In this document: positions 9,645 to 17,992 of the stretch, in pieces
Numbering within the stretch: the first letter of the stretch is position 1
How the letters are laid out: each line of letters opens with the position of its first letter
Assembly: GCA_002716825.1 (NCBI GenBank)
Contig: PBCC01000033.1
Coordinates: 1 to 38,963, forward strand
Reading direction: 5' to 3'
From: Halobacteriovorax sp.
Lineage (GTDB): Bacteria > Bdellovibrionota > Bacteriovoracia > Bacteriovoracales > Bacteriovoracaceae
Length of the DNA: 38,963 nucleotides
Program-made: the position numbers and the translations under genes
The notes under the pieces: model-generated
Databases searched by the model: none
Told to the model about the DNA's origin: nothing
The model's input: the letters and a program-made list of their open reading frames with translations, nothing else

Positions 9645-10214
9645 CTAGCCTTTAACACGCTCCATGTACTCACCTGTACGCGTGTCGATTTTCAAAATTT
9701 CACCCTCTTTAATAAAAAGAGGGACGTTGATTTGTAAACCTGTCTCCATAACAGCTTTTTTCATGCCGCCTGAAGCAGTATCACCTTTTAGACCTGGGTC
9801 GGTCTCTGTCACTTTTAATTCAACAAAGTTTGGAAGCTCGACCGCAATAGGTTTGCCGTTATAATATGTCAGCTTTAACTTAATACCTTCTTGCAAATAT
9901 CCCGACTCTTCTTCAACATATTCTTTGGCCACATGAATTGGCTCAAAGTTTGATTGATCCATGAAGTTGAAACCATCTTGATCGGCATATGTATACTCTA
10001 CGTCGCGCTCTTGAAGATCTGGTGCAACTAAACCTGTGGAAACACCTGACTTAAAGGTGCGCTCAAGGACTTGCCCTGTTTCTAAATTTCTCATACGACA
10101 TTTATAAAATGCCGACCCCTTTCCAGGGTTAGTGAAACTCGCCAAAAGAATAACGTAGGGCTTACCTTCCATTTCTACTTTTAAGCCTTTTCGTAAATCT
10201 GTAGTATCAACCAT
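9645..10214 (-). CDS. efp: Translation elongation factor P
   Basis: 189 residues, the usual length. EF-P binds ribosomes stalled at consecutive prolines and promotes peptide-bond formation. The N-terminal KOW-like domain contains the NPGKGSAF loop with Lys32 at the position of the modified lysine (Lys34 in E. coli). The ending GEILKIDTRTGEYMERVKG is the conserved C-terminal OB domain. Lysine at the loop tip would suit EpmA-type beta-lysylation, but no modification gene is in the window. The ATG at 10214 overlaps the end of aroQ by 8 bp, and accB starts 4 bp after the stop, so it sits in the middle of a coupled gene string. Confidence 0.98.
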   Translation of the reverse strand: MVDTTDLRKGLKVEMEGKPYVILLASFTNPGKGSAFYKCRMRNLETGQVLERTFKSGVSTGLVAPDLQERDVEYTYADQDGFNFMDQSNFEPIHVAKEYVEEESGYLQEGIKLKLTYYNGKPIAVELPNFVELKVTETDPGLKGDTASGGMKKAVMETGLQINVPLFIKEGEILKIDTRTGEYMERVKG

Positions 10215-10653
10215 GCCAGAGACCTTTTTTAATTAAGAGAGCCAATACGGCTACCAGGTAAACGTCCTTTCCTAGGCCCTCAATAATGCTCTCGACCGCT
10301 TGGGCCGTCAACTTGGTGCGACGGTATTCCTCCCTAGCTGCTGTATTTGATAGATGAACTTCTACTATCGGTTTTGCTACGCTTCTAAGAGCATCCATTA
10401 GGGCCAAGCTTGTATGCGAAAAGGCTCCAGGATTTATGATAAGCGCGTCATGATCTGACTTTCTTATGCTATGAATAATTTCAATCATTTCACCTTCATG
10501 GTTACTCTGCTTCCATTCCATATCCACAGCGTAGGATTGCAATGCATTTTCAGTAAATCCCTTAATCTCAGCCAGCGTCATATTGCCATAGATATCAACT
10601 TCTCTATCACCCAATAAATTCAAATTAGGACCGTTTAAAACCAAAATTTTCAT
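10207..10653 (-). CDS. aroQ: 3-dehydroquinate dehydratase, type II
   Basis: 148 residues. It converts 3-dehydroquinate to 3-dehydroshikimate in the shikimate pathway. Family motifs run in order: KILVLNGPNLNLLGDREVDIYG with the catalytic Arg17 and Tyr22, QSNHEGEMIEII, LIINPGAFSHTSLALMDAL, and EVHLSNTAAREEYRR with the catalytic His. The C-terminus is hydrophobic then basic (YLVAVLALLIKKGLWHG), slightly longer than a minimal homologue. It starts 15 bp after a TPR gene and overlaps efp by 8 bp. Placing aroQ upstream of efp and accBC is a common arrangement in several phyla. Confidence 0.97.
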   Translation of the reverse strand: MKILVLNGPNLNLLGDREVDIYGNMTLAEIKGFTENALQSYAVDMEWKQSNHEGEMIEIIHSIRKSDHDALIINPGAFSHTSLALMDALRSVAKPIVEVHLSNTAAREEYRRTKLTAQAVESIIEGLGKDVYLVAVLALLIKKGLWHG

Positions 10654-10668
10654 GGGATCTCCAACAGA

Positions 10669-11607
10669 CTATGGACGCTGCATCTTTTCTTCGGCGCGTT
10701 GTTTAATATGACGAAGAAAGGTATCTAATAATAAAGTTGAATCTGATACTTCTTCTTCATCGGTCTCAACAAGGATATTTTGTTTTTCCTCAACCATTTG
10801 AAGCAGACGTGAGTGCGCATCTTCCTCGGTTTGCTCTTCTTCGACGCTCGTTTGAACTTGATCTATTTCTGCTATTTTCTCTTTAACTCTCAGGTCACTT
10901 GGATTGAGTTCCAACATTTTTTCAAGAACATCCATCGCTTTTTCAACATGCCCTTGAGCGATATAGAGATCGACAAGTGTCAAACTCATGAGCGGTGATT
11001 CTTCTGCCTGCTCAATCTTTTCTGCCACATCTTCAAGTGAGATCATATGAACTTTCTCGAGCTCTTTTTGTGACTCTTTAACGATATCTGCATTTGGCTT
11101 CTCAAGATCAACCCTGACCCAATCATCAACATCATCTACAGGAGATGCCTTAAGCTGATCAATTTCAAAAATTTGAGGAGCCGATAATTCATTTTTTTCT
11201 GCCAATGGCTCTGCTTCTAGAGCTGTCACCTTTGCGATACTCTCTGGATCTTTTGGATTAATAAAGAGAAGGTACTTCCAGGTAGCAAGCGCCTCTTGAT
11301 TATAGTTTAATTTTTCGCAGCAGCTGGCAAACAATCTCTGCAAGCGAATATTATCTCTATTAGAATCAACCAGTGGCTTAAGGGTTGCGTAGACTAATTG
11401 AAATTGCTCTAGATCATAATAGCAAAAAGCAAGACCTAGATACCCTAGCACGTATGATGGATGACGTTTAATTCCCTCACGATAGACATGCATGGCCTTA
11501 TCAACCATCGCCATCTTGCGATAGACTTCTCCTAGCTGAGCAAAAACTCGCGAAGATGGGTCCCTAGCAAGAGCGTCTTCGAATTTCTTGACGAGCTCAG
11601 CTTCCAT
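10669..11607 (-). CDS. TPR-repeat protein between pilQ and aroQ
   Basis: 312 residues without a signal peptide or membrane segment. TPR units fill the first ~140 residues (SSRVFAQLGEVYRKMAMVDKAM; AMHVYREGIKRHPSYVLGYL; YNQEALATWKYLLFINPKD). Another follows around residues 205-240 (SLTLVDLYIAQGHVEKAMDV; LEKMLELNPSDLRVKEKIAE). The middle and the end are acidic and low in complexity (VEEEQTEEDAHSR; ETDEEEVSDS). It starts 3 bp after pilQ and is probably co-transcribed with it. TPR proteins are often pilotins or assembly factors in T4P loci (PilF/Tgl), but those are lipoproteins with signal peptides and this one has none, so I do not assign that role. Confidence 0.82.
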   Translation of the reverse strand: MEAELVKKFEDALARDPSSRVFAQLGEVYRKMAMVDKAMHVYREGIKRHPSYVLGYLGLAFCYYDLEQFQLVYATLKPLVDSNRDNIRLQRLFASCCEKLNYNQEALATWKYLLFINPKDPESIAKVTALEAEPLAEKNELSAPQIFEIDQLKASPVDDVDDWVRVDLEKPNADIVKESQKELEKVHMISLEDVAEKIEQAEESPLMSLTLVDLYIAQGHVEKAMDVLEKMLELNPSDLRVKEKIAEIDQVQTSVEEEQTEEDAHSRLLQMVEEKQNILVETDEEEVSDSTLLLDTFLRHIKQRAEEKMQRP

Positions 11608-11610
11608 TAA

Positions 11611-13431
11611 CTAGCCCCTATCTACTAGACCAGCTTCTTCCTGGTTAATAATTCTTGGAGTAAGAAAGATAATCATTTCATTTTTTGTAGTTGAAGGCGC
11701 ATATGGCGTCCTAAACAGCCAACCAATTAAGGGAATATCTTTCAAGAAAGGGATACCTGAATGCGATTCGCTCTTTGTGTATGAATAGATCCCACCTAAG
11801 ACGATCGTCGATCCATTATCAACGAGAACATTTGTATTCACCTTTCTCGTTTGTTTATTTGGCGGAGCATCTGGAGAAGGCCTTGTACCAAACTGTGACT
11901 TAGACAGGGCAATCTCAAGCGCGATAGAACCTTCATTCGTCACCTGAGGCGTAACCTCTAATGACAAGTCTGCTGATACTTCCTGAAAGGAGGTGCTCGC
12001 CGTGTCCCCAGCTCCAGTCGTCACCGTAAAACTAGTCGTATCAGTGGTTGAAAGATTAGCTTTCTTTTTGTTTTGAGTAATAACTTTTGGACTGGCAATA
12101 ATCTTGCCCTTAGATTCATTCTCCATCAACTGGAGTGCGAAGTTTAAATCTAGCAAGCGACCAAACTGACCGATTGAAAGCGAGAATAAGTTTCTAGCTG
12201 ACTCACCTGAAACTGGTGCAGAACTAAATGAGAAGCCAGGGCCAACATCAACTCCTGCACCACTGCCAGATGTTCCAAGATCACCAGCACTTGTGGCCGG
12301 AGCTCCTACTGGATCATAACCAAAGTTAAAGCCATTTTTCAGACCAATTTCTTTTGAGTATGACTCAGAAACTTCTACAATTTTACTTTCAATTAAAACT
12401 TGCGGAGTTTGTGTATCAAGAACTTCAATAATTTTTCTAATCTTTTCAATCGTCTCAGTTGTATCTTTTACGATGAGTGAATTGGTTCTAACGTCTTCAG
12501 CGATGGAACCACGATCTTTCGTAATATAACTTGTAATAATTGTTGAAAGCTCTTTTGTTGTCGCATAGGAAACGGGAAAGATTTTTGTCACAAGGGGCTC
12601 AGTGCTAAGAGCAGCAAGCTTAGTTTCTGCTTCTTGTTTTTTATCGTCAGTGGCACGTTGCAAACTTTGAACAATTAAAATTTTACCGTTTTTCTTAGCA
12701 ACAAGTTTATTCAAAGTCAGAATTGTATCAAGCGCCTGATCCCATGGAACGTTAGTTAGAGACAATGTTAGGGGCTCAGTTTTTTTAACGTCATCGGTTA
12801 GAATAACGTTAAAACCAGATACGTCCGAAATCATTTTCAAAATATCGCTTACAGGTACGGCCTTAACATTAATAGAAATACGCTTGCCGATATATTTTTT
12901 CTGACCTGATAGCGTTAGGTTTTCTAAAATATCATCAATAGATTCAGTCTTTGGAACAAGCAGTTCAGATGCTTTTGTTTTTGTGCCCGTAACCTTTTCT
13001 TCAAAGGCATTATTCTCTTCGATAACTCTTTGATTAAAAACACCAAATCTATTTTCTATTTGCAATACGATGGCGTTTTCTTTTCTTTTAAGCACGGATC
13101 TTACATTGTCTCGAAGCTGAATAGCTATTCTCAAATCGTTCTTAGATTCTGGCTTTTTATAGGCAGATACAAAGACAACAGCGCCACTAAATTCTGAGGC
13201 GTCAAAGGCTCGCATCACTCGCTCAGTGCTCGCTACATCTTCAAGATCGATAATAATTTGCTTATCTTCTTTGATTTGAAACTTACTAGCTTTGACATCA
13301 TTGGAGTCTAGAAGCAGTTCAAGCTGGCTTAGTTCGCCCTGTTGAGTAAAATTAATCGCCTTTAGCTCTTTGGCCAAAGCATTAACACTAAGACATAGTC
13401 CAATGAGGGTGAAGAAAAATCCATTTTTCAT
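11611..13431 (-). CDS. pilQ: Type IV pilus outer-membrane secretin PilQ
   Basis: 606 residues. It forms the outer-membrane channel through which the pilus passes. It has a signal peptide (MKNGFFFTLIGLCLSVNALA), one AMIN-like domain (about 22-115), and an STN domain (about 175-250; RISINVKAVPVSDILKMISD). An N1-type secretin domain follows (SLIVKDTTETIEKIRKIIEVLD), then the secretin core with ASPKVITQNKKKA, VDNGSTIVLGGIYS and GIPFLKDIPLIGWLFRT. A Gly/Ser-rich stretch (about residues 375-400) sits inside the core. The ATG has GAGG seven bases upstream. It lies 75 bp after pilP, the largest gap inside the pilM-Q set. That gap holds a hairpin and a weak promoter-like pair (TTTACT, 18 bp, TAGAAT at 13467-13496), so pilQ may have some independent control. 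Confidence 0.97.
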   Translation of the reverse strand: MKNGFFFTLIGLCLSVNALAKELKAINFTQQGELSQLELLLDSNDVKASKFQIKEDKQIIIDLEDVASTERVMRAFDASEFSGAVVFVSAYKKPESKNDLRIAIQLRDNVRSVLKRKENAIVLQIENRFGVFNQRVIEENNAFEEKVTGTKTKASELLVPKTESIDDILENLTLSGQKKYIGKRISINVKAVPVSDILKMISDVSGFNVILTDDVKKTEPLTLSLTNVPWDQALDTILTLNKLVAKKNGKILIVQSLQRATDDKKQEAETKLAALSTEPLVTKIFPVSYATTKELSTIITSYITKDRGSIAEDVRTNSLIVKDTTETIEKIRKIIEVLDTQTPQVLIESKIVEVSESYSKEIGLKNGFNFGYDPVGAPATSAGDLGTSGSGAGVDVGPGFSFSSAPVSGESARNLFSLSIGQFGRLLDLNFALQLMENESKGKIIASPKVITQNKKKANLSTTDTTSFTVTTGAGDTASTSFQEVSADLSLEVTPQVTNEGSIALEIALSKSQFGTRPSPDAPPNKQTRKVNTNVLVDNGSTIVLGGIYSYTKSESHSGIPFLKDIPLIGWLFRTPYAPSTTKNEMIIFLTPRIINQEEAGLVDRG

Positions 13432-13489
13432 AATTATCCTCGAAGAAAATCCTTTTTCTCCAGTTTATTCTAACACTTAAAGTCGCCAG

Positions 13490-13512
13490 GAGTAAAAAAT
13501 AACGTTTTACTC
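13490..13512. repeat. Perfect inverted repeat at the pilP-pilQ junction
   Basis: Arms GAGTAAAA (13490-13497) and TTTTACTC (13505-13512) are perfectly complementary, with a 7-base spacer. On the minus strand the 5' arm contains the pilP stop codon. The stem is AT-rich and no T-run follows it, so it does not look like a terminator. An RNA hairpin limiting or processing the message between pilP and pilQ is possible but unproven. Confidence 0.6.
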
Positions 13513-13986
13513 AACTGTTACCGGCATAATCGTTTCTATATATTCTTCCTGATCGTAAACGTTCTTAATCTTTTCTACCAAAACTATTCCACCAGGTAGA
13601 ATCGCTTTGACTTCTGCTTGATTAAATCCAAGCTTCATCCCTTCTTTAATTATATAGGTTTGGATATCCCCTGCTGCGCCAGCACCTTCTTGCTCGCTAG
13701 CAATCTTTGCGATTGCTCGTCTTTCATCACCTAGAATCACCCCTGTGATCTTGATTTGATCAAGTGGCACACCATCAAGCGTTGGCAGATTAGAAAAGAT
13801 AGTTTTATCTAGCTTATAATCTTTTGTTGATGTGGATTTAAGCTTTACCGCCTTTCTTTTGAATGGATCACGCATTTCAAAGGGGTTTGTTATATTGGTT
13901 TTAGTGCGCTTAAAGAACTCTGGTAGCTTCTTTTCAGCTGCGACTACTGTGCTCATTAGAATTGAGAGGAATAACACTAGTCTCAT
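13507..13986 (-). CDS. pilP: Type IV pilus alignment protein PilP
   Basis: 159 residues. PilP links the PilN/PilO inner-membrane complex to the PilQ secretin through the periplasm. It has a signal peptide (MRLVLFLSILMSTVVA, then AEKK), an unstructured basic region with the family FEMRDPFKRK motif (about residues 36-46), and a compact beta domain (KITGVILGDERRAIAKIA ... IKEGMKLG). Unlike many PilP proteins it has no lipobox cysteine, so it would be a secreted periplasmic or uncleaved anchored protein. Its ATG overlaps pilO by 4 bp. Confidence 0.92.
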   Translation of the reverse strand: MRLVLFLSILMSTVVAAEKKLPEFFKRTKTNITNPFEMRDPFKRKAVKLKSTSTKDYKLDKTIFSNLPTLDGVPLDQIKITGVILGDERRAIAKIASEQEGAGAAGDIQTYIIKEGMKLGFNQAEVKAILPGGIVLVEKIKNVYDQEEYIETIMPVTVE

Positions 13987-14606
13987 GCCTGCTCCTCCTC
14001 GCCTTCAACTTTAACTGGCTCAACATCTCTTTGCTCTTTGTGATCAGGATTATAGCGATAAGCTTCAATACTCATTTCAGCCTTAATGAGTTGAAAACGA
14101 CCGCGAACCTCTGTGCCAGAATCTTTAAACATCTTGATTGATTTAATATTGAGAAGTCTTTCATTTTCTGCAATTTTCTCCATCAATATTAGGATTTGAA
14201 GAAAAGTCCCTCTACCTTTAAGTTCGTAGCGTTTTTTAAAATAAAATCCTAGGTTTTCCTCTTGGCCTGGGACGATAGAGACGTCCCTAATATTCAGGCT
14301 GTCAGTGAAGCCTTGAAACATGGCAAGATTTTCAGGGTCGGAGATATTACTTGGTAGTTTCTTTTGAAGTGCTTCAACTTCCTGAGCTACCAATTCAATC
14401 CTTTTCTTGGCAGACTCGATATCGGCCATATAGGTATCAACTTCTTTTCGATCCCGCTTAAGTTTATTAATTCTATTTTGAATTACTGGAATAGTGCCTT
14501 GCTTACTTTCAACAAGCTCAGCATGTTCTGTATAAAGGTTATTAAGCTCATACGCTGAGTATAATATTAGGAAAAGCGGAAGGTATTTCATAAGTTTTGC
14601 AAACAT
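13983..14606 (-). CDS. pilO: Type IV pilus inner-membrane protein PilO
   Basis: 207 residues: a short cytoplasmic N-terminus, one membrane helix (about 7-24), a periplasmic coiled coil (about 27-90) and a ferredoxin-like C-terminal domain (YELKGRGTFLQILILMEKIA; KAEMSIEAYRY). This is the standard PilO layout; PilO dimerises with PilN and binds PilP. The C-terminal tail is acidic (EPVKVEGEEEQA). It starts 2 bp after pilN and overlaps pilP by 4 bp. Confidence 0.93.
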   Translation of the reverse strand: MFAKLMKYLPLFLILYSAYELNNLYTEHAELVESKQGTIPVIQNRINKLKRDRKEVDTYMADIESAKKRIELVAQEVEALQKKLPSNISDPENLAMFQGFTDSLNIRDVSIVPGQEENLGFYFKKRYELKGRGTFLQILILMEKIAENERLLNIKSIKMFKDSGTEVRGRFQLIKAEMSIEAYRYNPDHKEQRDVEPVKVEGEEEQA

Positions 14607-14608
14607 AA

Positions 14609-15223
14609 CTACCTCCCCATAATCTCAAAAGATTCAACTGTACCAGTTATTTCATAAGATTCCGTTCTAACTTCTCTTCCTCCATCGACTTCAGTTTTCG
14701 TCTCAGACTTTGCGAGGTTTAGAGAGTTTTTAAAATAAGGCGTTTCATTGAGAGTTACGATCAAATCACCAATGGATTTATACGAATCGGCTCCGCCCTT
14801 CAAAAACAGGCTTCTATCATCTTGTATAGTTAATTCATCAAACCACAGATCCTGCGGAGCTACTCGCGCCATGCGCTCAAGTAGTCTCTTTGGAGAAGTT
14901 TTTTCTTTTAAAATTCTATCAACTTGGGCAGATCTTTCTCTAAGCTTTTCGATTTGTCTTTTATAAGACTCAAGTTCTTGCTTAACGCCATCAAACGATT
15001 TCAAATCTTCTCGAACTGTCTTTGATTGGGCATCAAGAATTTCAATCTCTTTATCAAGAGATCTAATTTCTTCTTGCCACACTCCTGCCATATAGTTTTT
15101 AGGAATGTAGTAAATGAGGATGGCAACAAAGAGAAGCTTGAAATTGATGGTTCTAACATCAACACCTAAAACCACGACTGGCTTTGAGTTCTTCTTACGC
15201 TCGATGAGATTAATCTTAATCAC
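14609..15223 (-). CDS. pilN: Type IV pilus inner-membrane protein PilN
   Basis: 204 residues. The N-terminal MIKINLIERKK corresponds to the conserved INLLPxR-type peptide that docks into cytoplasmic PilM. One membrane helix follows (about residues 28-45), then a periplasmic coiled coil (about 52-100) and a C-terminal ferredoxin-like domain (PQDLWFDELTIQDDRSLFLK onwards). Its ATG overlaps the end of pilM by 4 bp, as expected for proteins made in fixed ratio. Confidence 0.94.
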   Translation of the reverse strand: MIKINLIERKKNSKPVVVLGVDVRTINFKLLFVAILIYYIPKNYMAGVWQEEIRSLDKEIEILDAQSKTVREDLKSFDGVKQELESYKRQIEKLRERSAQVDRILKEKTSPKRLLERMARVAPQDLWFDELTIQDDRSLFLKGGADSYKSIGDLIVTLNETPYFKNSLNLAKSETKTEVDGGREVRTESYEITGTVESFEIMGR

Positions 15224-16344
15224 TTATCGAGCTCCCGCATGGCAAGACCTATAACAGAAACTCCGCGGTGAACGAGTTGATCAATATCTTCTTCGCTAAA
15301 ATCCGATTCATCATAAGAGATAGCATCAAAAGGATTAAGCTTTCTGACGGGGAAGCCTAAAAGAGCTTCAAGCCCTTCAAGTAGACCTGGTATCTGAGAA
15401 GAACCACCAGTTATATAACAACCAGAAAAGGCCTCATCTGAAGTGGAGCTAACATAGAAATCAAGAGTCTTTTTAAGTTCAGAAAAAAAGCTTTCAATGA
15501 CTGAGTCAATAATCTCAACAATTTCTTCAGGCAGGTTTCCGCTTTGATCTCCTGTTATTTTGAGATCTTCAGCTTCCTTATAATTAACACCCATTTGCCT
15601 TTGAATTTCTTCGGTGATCATGAGACCGCCGATATTAATTTGCTTAGCGAACGAGATCATTCCATTTTTGTAGATTAGAAACTCGGTTTTTTGAGCACCA
15701 ATATCAAGTAGCACCCAAGAACTTCTCTCAGCTGCCGCTAACTCTTCGGCCGCTGCTAACTCAAACACATTCACGAGTGATATTTGTAATAGATCGACAA
15801 TCTTTGGCTTAAGCCCTGAGAGTTCAATGACATCTTTAAAACTGTCGATTAAATCTTTCCTGGCAGCACCGACAACAACGTCGACTCCGCCACCTTCGTT
15901 TTCACCAACAATATGAAACGATATACTAGAGTCTTCAACGTCGAACGGTATATACTGTTCGGCTTCCCAAATAACCTGATCTTCAATTTCTTCAGGAGTT
16001 CCACCAGCAAGCTGCAACCTTCTCGCCACAGTGTTTGATCCCCAAAGGCCAAGACAAACTAATGGTGTCGAAAATTTTCCGCGCTTATAAGCTTGTGCGA
16101 CACATTCGACGATCTGTTCTTGGTTTTGAATCTCATCTTCAATGAGTGCTCCCTCTGGCAAAGGGACGAAAGACTGTCTTACTAATTCGAAGTTACCTTT
16201 TTTTGATTTTTTAAGCTCAACGATTTTTACCGCACTGAAGCCAATATCAATCCCAACGAGATTGCGAGGCCCAATTTTGAGCGTATCTTTAATTTGTTCG
16301 ACCAAGTCATCAATGACTTTTTTTGGGTCTATTGGCGTTGACAA
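15220..16344 (-). CDS. pilM: Type IV pilus actin-like ATP-binding protein PilM
   Basis: 374 residues. It is a cytoplasmic actin/FtsA-fold protein that binds the PilN N-terminus and connects the motor platform to the alignment complex. Nucleotide-fold motifs are visible: VGIDIGFSAVKIVELKK (phosphate 1), VLLDIGAQKTEFLIY (phosphate 2) and YITGGSSQIPGLLEGLE (adenosine). The start is TTG at 16344, with an AGGAG ribosome-binding site about 6 bases upstream; no ATG fits better. It is the first gene of the pilMNOPQ string and lies about 40 bp downstream of a consensus-like promoter. Confidence 0.96.
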   Translation of the reverse strand: MSTPIDPKKVIDDLVEQIKDTLKIGPRNLVGIDIGFSAVKIVELKKSKKGNFELVRQSFVPLPEGALIEDEIQNQEQIVECVAQAYKRGKFSTPLVCLGLWGSNTVARRLQLAGGTPEEIEDQVIWEAEQYIPFDVEDSSISFHIVGENEGGGVDVVVGAARKDLIDSFKDVIELSGLKPKIVDLLQISLVNVFELAAAEELAAAERSSWVLLDIGAQKTEFLIYKNGMISFAKQINIGGLMITEEIQRQMGVNYKEAEDLKITGDQSGNLPEEIVEIIDSVIESFFSELKKTLDFYVSSTSDEAFSGCYITGGSSQIPGLLEGLEALLGFPVRKLNPFDAISYDESDFSEEDIDQLVHRGVSVIGLAMRELDK

Positions 16345-16391
16345 TCAAACTCCTGCGCCGCACAAAATCCTTAATATACGGGCGTAGGCAA

Positions 16392-16421
16392 ATTATACCT
16401 GTACGAGGGACGCGATTTCAA
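16392..16421 (-). promoter_or_regulatory. Sigma-70-type promoter of the pilM operon
   Basis: On the minus strand TTGAAA (16416-16421) and TATAAT (16392-16397) are separated by 18 bp, a near-consensus housekeeping promoter. The predicted transcript starts near 16385, giving a ~40-base leader with AGGAG before the TTG start of pilM. It lies in the 98-bp gap after pilD, so pilM onwards need not depend on read-through from the ABC/pilD genes. No terminator is visible between pilD and this promoter. Confidence 0.72.
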
Positions 16422-16442
16422 CCTTTTAATGCAACATGCTTA

Positions 16443-17225
16443 TTAGTACGGAATAAGGAAGTTTTGCCACTGCGCAAAAATATCTGGAAACAAAAGCTGT
16501 ATCAGCGCCGTGATGAGAATGTATGGCCCAAAGGGAATATATTGATCTCGCTTAACTCTTCCAGAGATCATTAAAACAATCGTTATCAAACTACCCAGCA
16601 TGCAGCTTGAAAACAAATTGATCAATACACCTTTAACTCCAAACAATAACCCTAGGATTCCAAAAAGTTTAATATCTCCACCACCAAGACCGATTTGTCC
16701 TCGAAGCAGGTAAAATATCCAAGTGATAAGAAGCGGAAATCCAAAGCCGATGACTGCCCCTACGCCTGCATCGAACCAACTTTCATTGATCGCCACGATC
16801 ACCAACACAAAGGGAACTAATGCGAGATTTAACTTATCTAGTAAAAGCTGATGCCTTAGATCAATTAAGATATGCGCCGAAAAAATACTTGCTATAAAGA
16901 AAGCCGAGATTGCTTCAAGCCACTGTGAATTTGAAAAGGTGATCCAAGATGAGAAAATATAGACAGCCAAAAGTGCATGCCATATTTCAAACAGTGGATA
17001 CTGCCAGGATATTTTCTGCTGACAATTTCGGCATTTACCTAATAAAAAAGCGAAAGAGAAAATTGGAATATTGTCATACCAGCTAATTTTACCTTTGCAC
17101 TTTGGACAGCCCGATCTTTCAAAGACAATATCTTCAGATCGTGGAAGTCTTAGAACGACAACATTCATAAAGCTTCCAATCAGTGCCCCCCAGACAAGTG
17201 AAAGTAGTGTCGCCGTAAACTCCAT
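16443..17225 (-). CDS. pilD: Type IV prepilin peptidase / N-methyltransferase
   Basis: 260 residues. It cleaves the prepilin leader after Gly and methylates the new N-terminal Phe at the inner membrane. The N-terminal domain has the zinc-type pairs CPKC (Cys40, Cys43) and CRNC (Cys65, Cys68). The membrane domain has the two expected aspartates, one in ILIDLRHQLLLD (about 122) and one in GLGGGDIKLFG (about 184). There are about seven hydrophobic segments. I start at the ATG at 17225, which overlaps the permease stop as TGATG; a TTG three bases earlier is the alternative. pilD is the third gene of the ABC-permease-pilD set. Confidence 0.95.
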   Translation of the reverse strand: MEFTATLLSLVWGALIGSFMNVVVLRLPRSEDIVFERSGCPKCKGKISWYDNIPIFSFAFLLGKCRNCQQKISWQYPLFEIWHALLAVYIFSSWITFSNSQWLEAISAFFIASIFSAHILIDLRHQLLLDKLNLALVPFVLVIVAINESWFDAGVGAVIGFGFPLLITWIFYLLRGQIGLGGGDIKLFGILGLLFGVKGVLINLFSSCMLGSLITIVLMISGRVKRDQYIPFGPYILITALIQLLFPDIFAQWQNFLIPY

Positions 17226-17992
17226 CAATCAAGGCTCTTTCTATGGATCAAAACTGCCCCCATAATCATGAGTGCTATGATGAAACATAAAGAATGGCCA
17301 AGGGTTGCAAAAAGCGTATTTAACTCAATCCCCTGCTGATAGATCAGGTAATCCTTAAGATTGAGCCTAGAGAAATTCGGAAGAGAGATATTTACAATTT
17401 TCAATATGGTGTTAAATACGGGTGCCTGTGCAAACTGATTAGAGTCTAACAGTGCTGCTGAAACATAACCGCCAACGTAAGCACTTACGCCCAAAAGTAT
17501 CGCTAAAACTTTAGAGCAAAACAAGGAGCAAGTTACAACTGTTAATAACAGTAACAAGGATTCAATAAATATAAAAATCAGTGCCCAAGCCATGAGACTG
17601 TCAATTGCCCCCCCCATAATTAAAAATAATGCTATTGAGAAAGGGCCGAGGATCATAACATTTAAAAAAAGCATTGAGCTCATACCGAGTGTTCGACCTA
17701 AAAAGTATTCCACCTTTGATATCGGCCTAGAGAGGATGAGGTAAATGGATCTATTTTCGATTTCACTCTGGATAATATTTACCCCGTAAAAAATCGCAAT
17801 AAACTTAACGGCTAGAGAAGTTAAACCAATGCCAATATCCAGAGCTATTTTTTCAGGGCTACCATATGCAAGCTCTGATGCAACATAAGAAGTTAGCAGC
17901 AAGGCGATACCTAGAAAAACAATATTTAGCAAAAGCTTGCTTTTAACGGCTTCATTGAAAGTATAATGTGAAACAATTAAGATTTTTTTCAC
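17225..17992 (-). CDS. ABC-2 type transporter permease in the pilus locus (PilI-like by position)
   Basis: 255 residues with about six membrane segments, starting with a cytoplasmic amphipathic N-terminus (MKKILIVSHYTFNEAVKSK). The conserved ABC-2 segment ENRSIYLILSRPISKVEYFLGR is followed by hydrophobic helices; there is no ATPase domain. It begins directly after the ATPase gene, whose stop ends at 17993, and runs into pilD. The family moves lipids, polysaccharides or peptides across the inner membrane. In Myxococcus xanthus, PilH (ATPase) and PilI (permease) occupy the same place before pilD and are needed for pilus formation. The assignment here is by position, and the substrate is unknown. 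Confidence 0.88.
   Translation of the reverse strand: MKKILIVSHYTFNEAVKSKLLLNIVFLGIALLLTSYVASELAYGSPEKIALDIGIGLTSLAVKFIAIFYGVNIIQSEIENRSIYLILSRPISKVEYFLGRTLGMSSMLFLNVMILGPFSIALFLIMGGAIDSLMAWALIFIFIESLLLLLTVVTCSLFCSKVLAILLGVSAYVGGYVSAALLDSNQFAQAPVFNTILKIVNISLPNFSRLNLKDYLIYQQGIELNTLFATLGHSLCFIIALMIMGAVLIHRKSLD

Noticed and set aside
10669-11607. PilF/Tgl-type pilotin
   Set aside because: It has TPR repeats and sits beside pilQ, but no signal peptide or lipobox, so it cannot be assigned as an outer-membrane pilotin.
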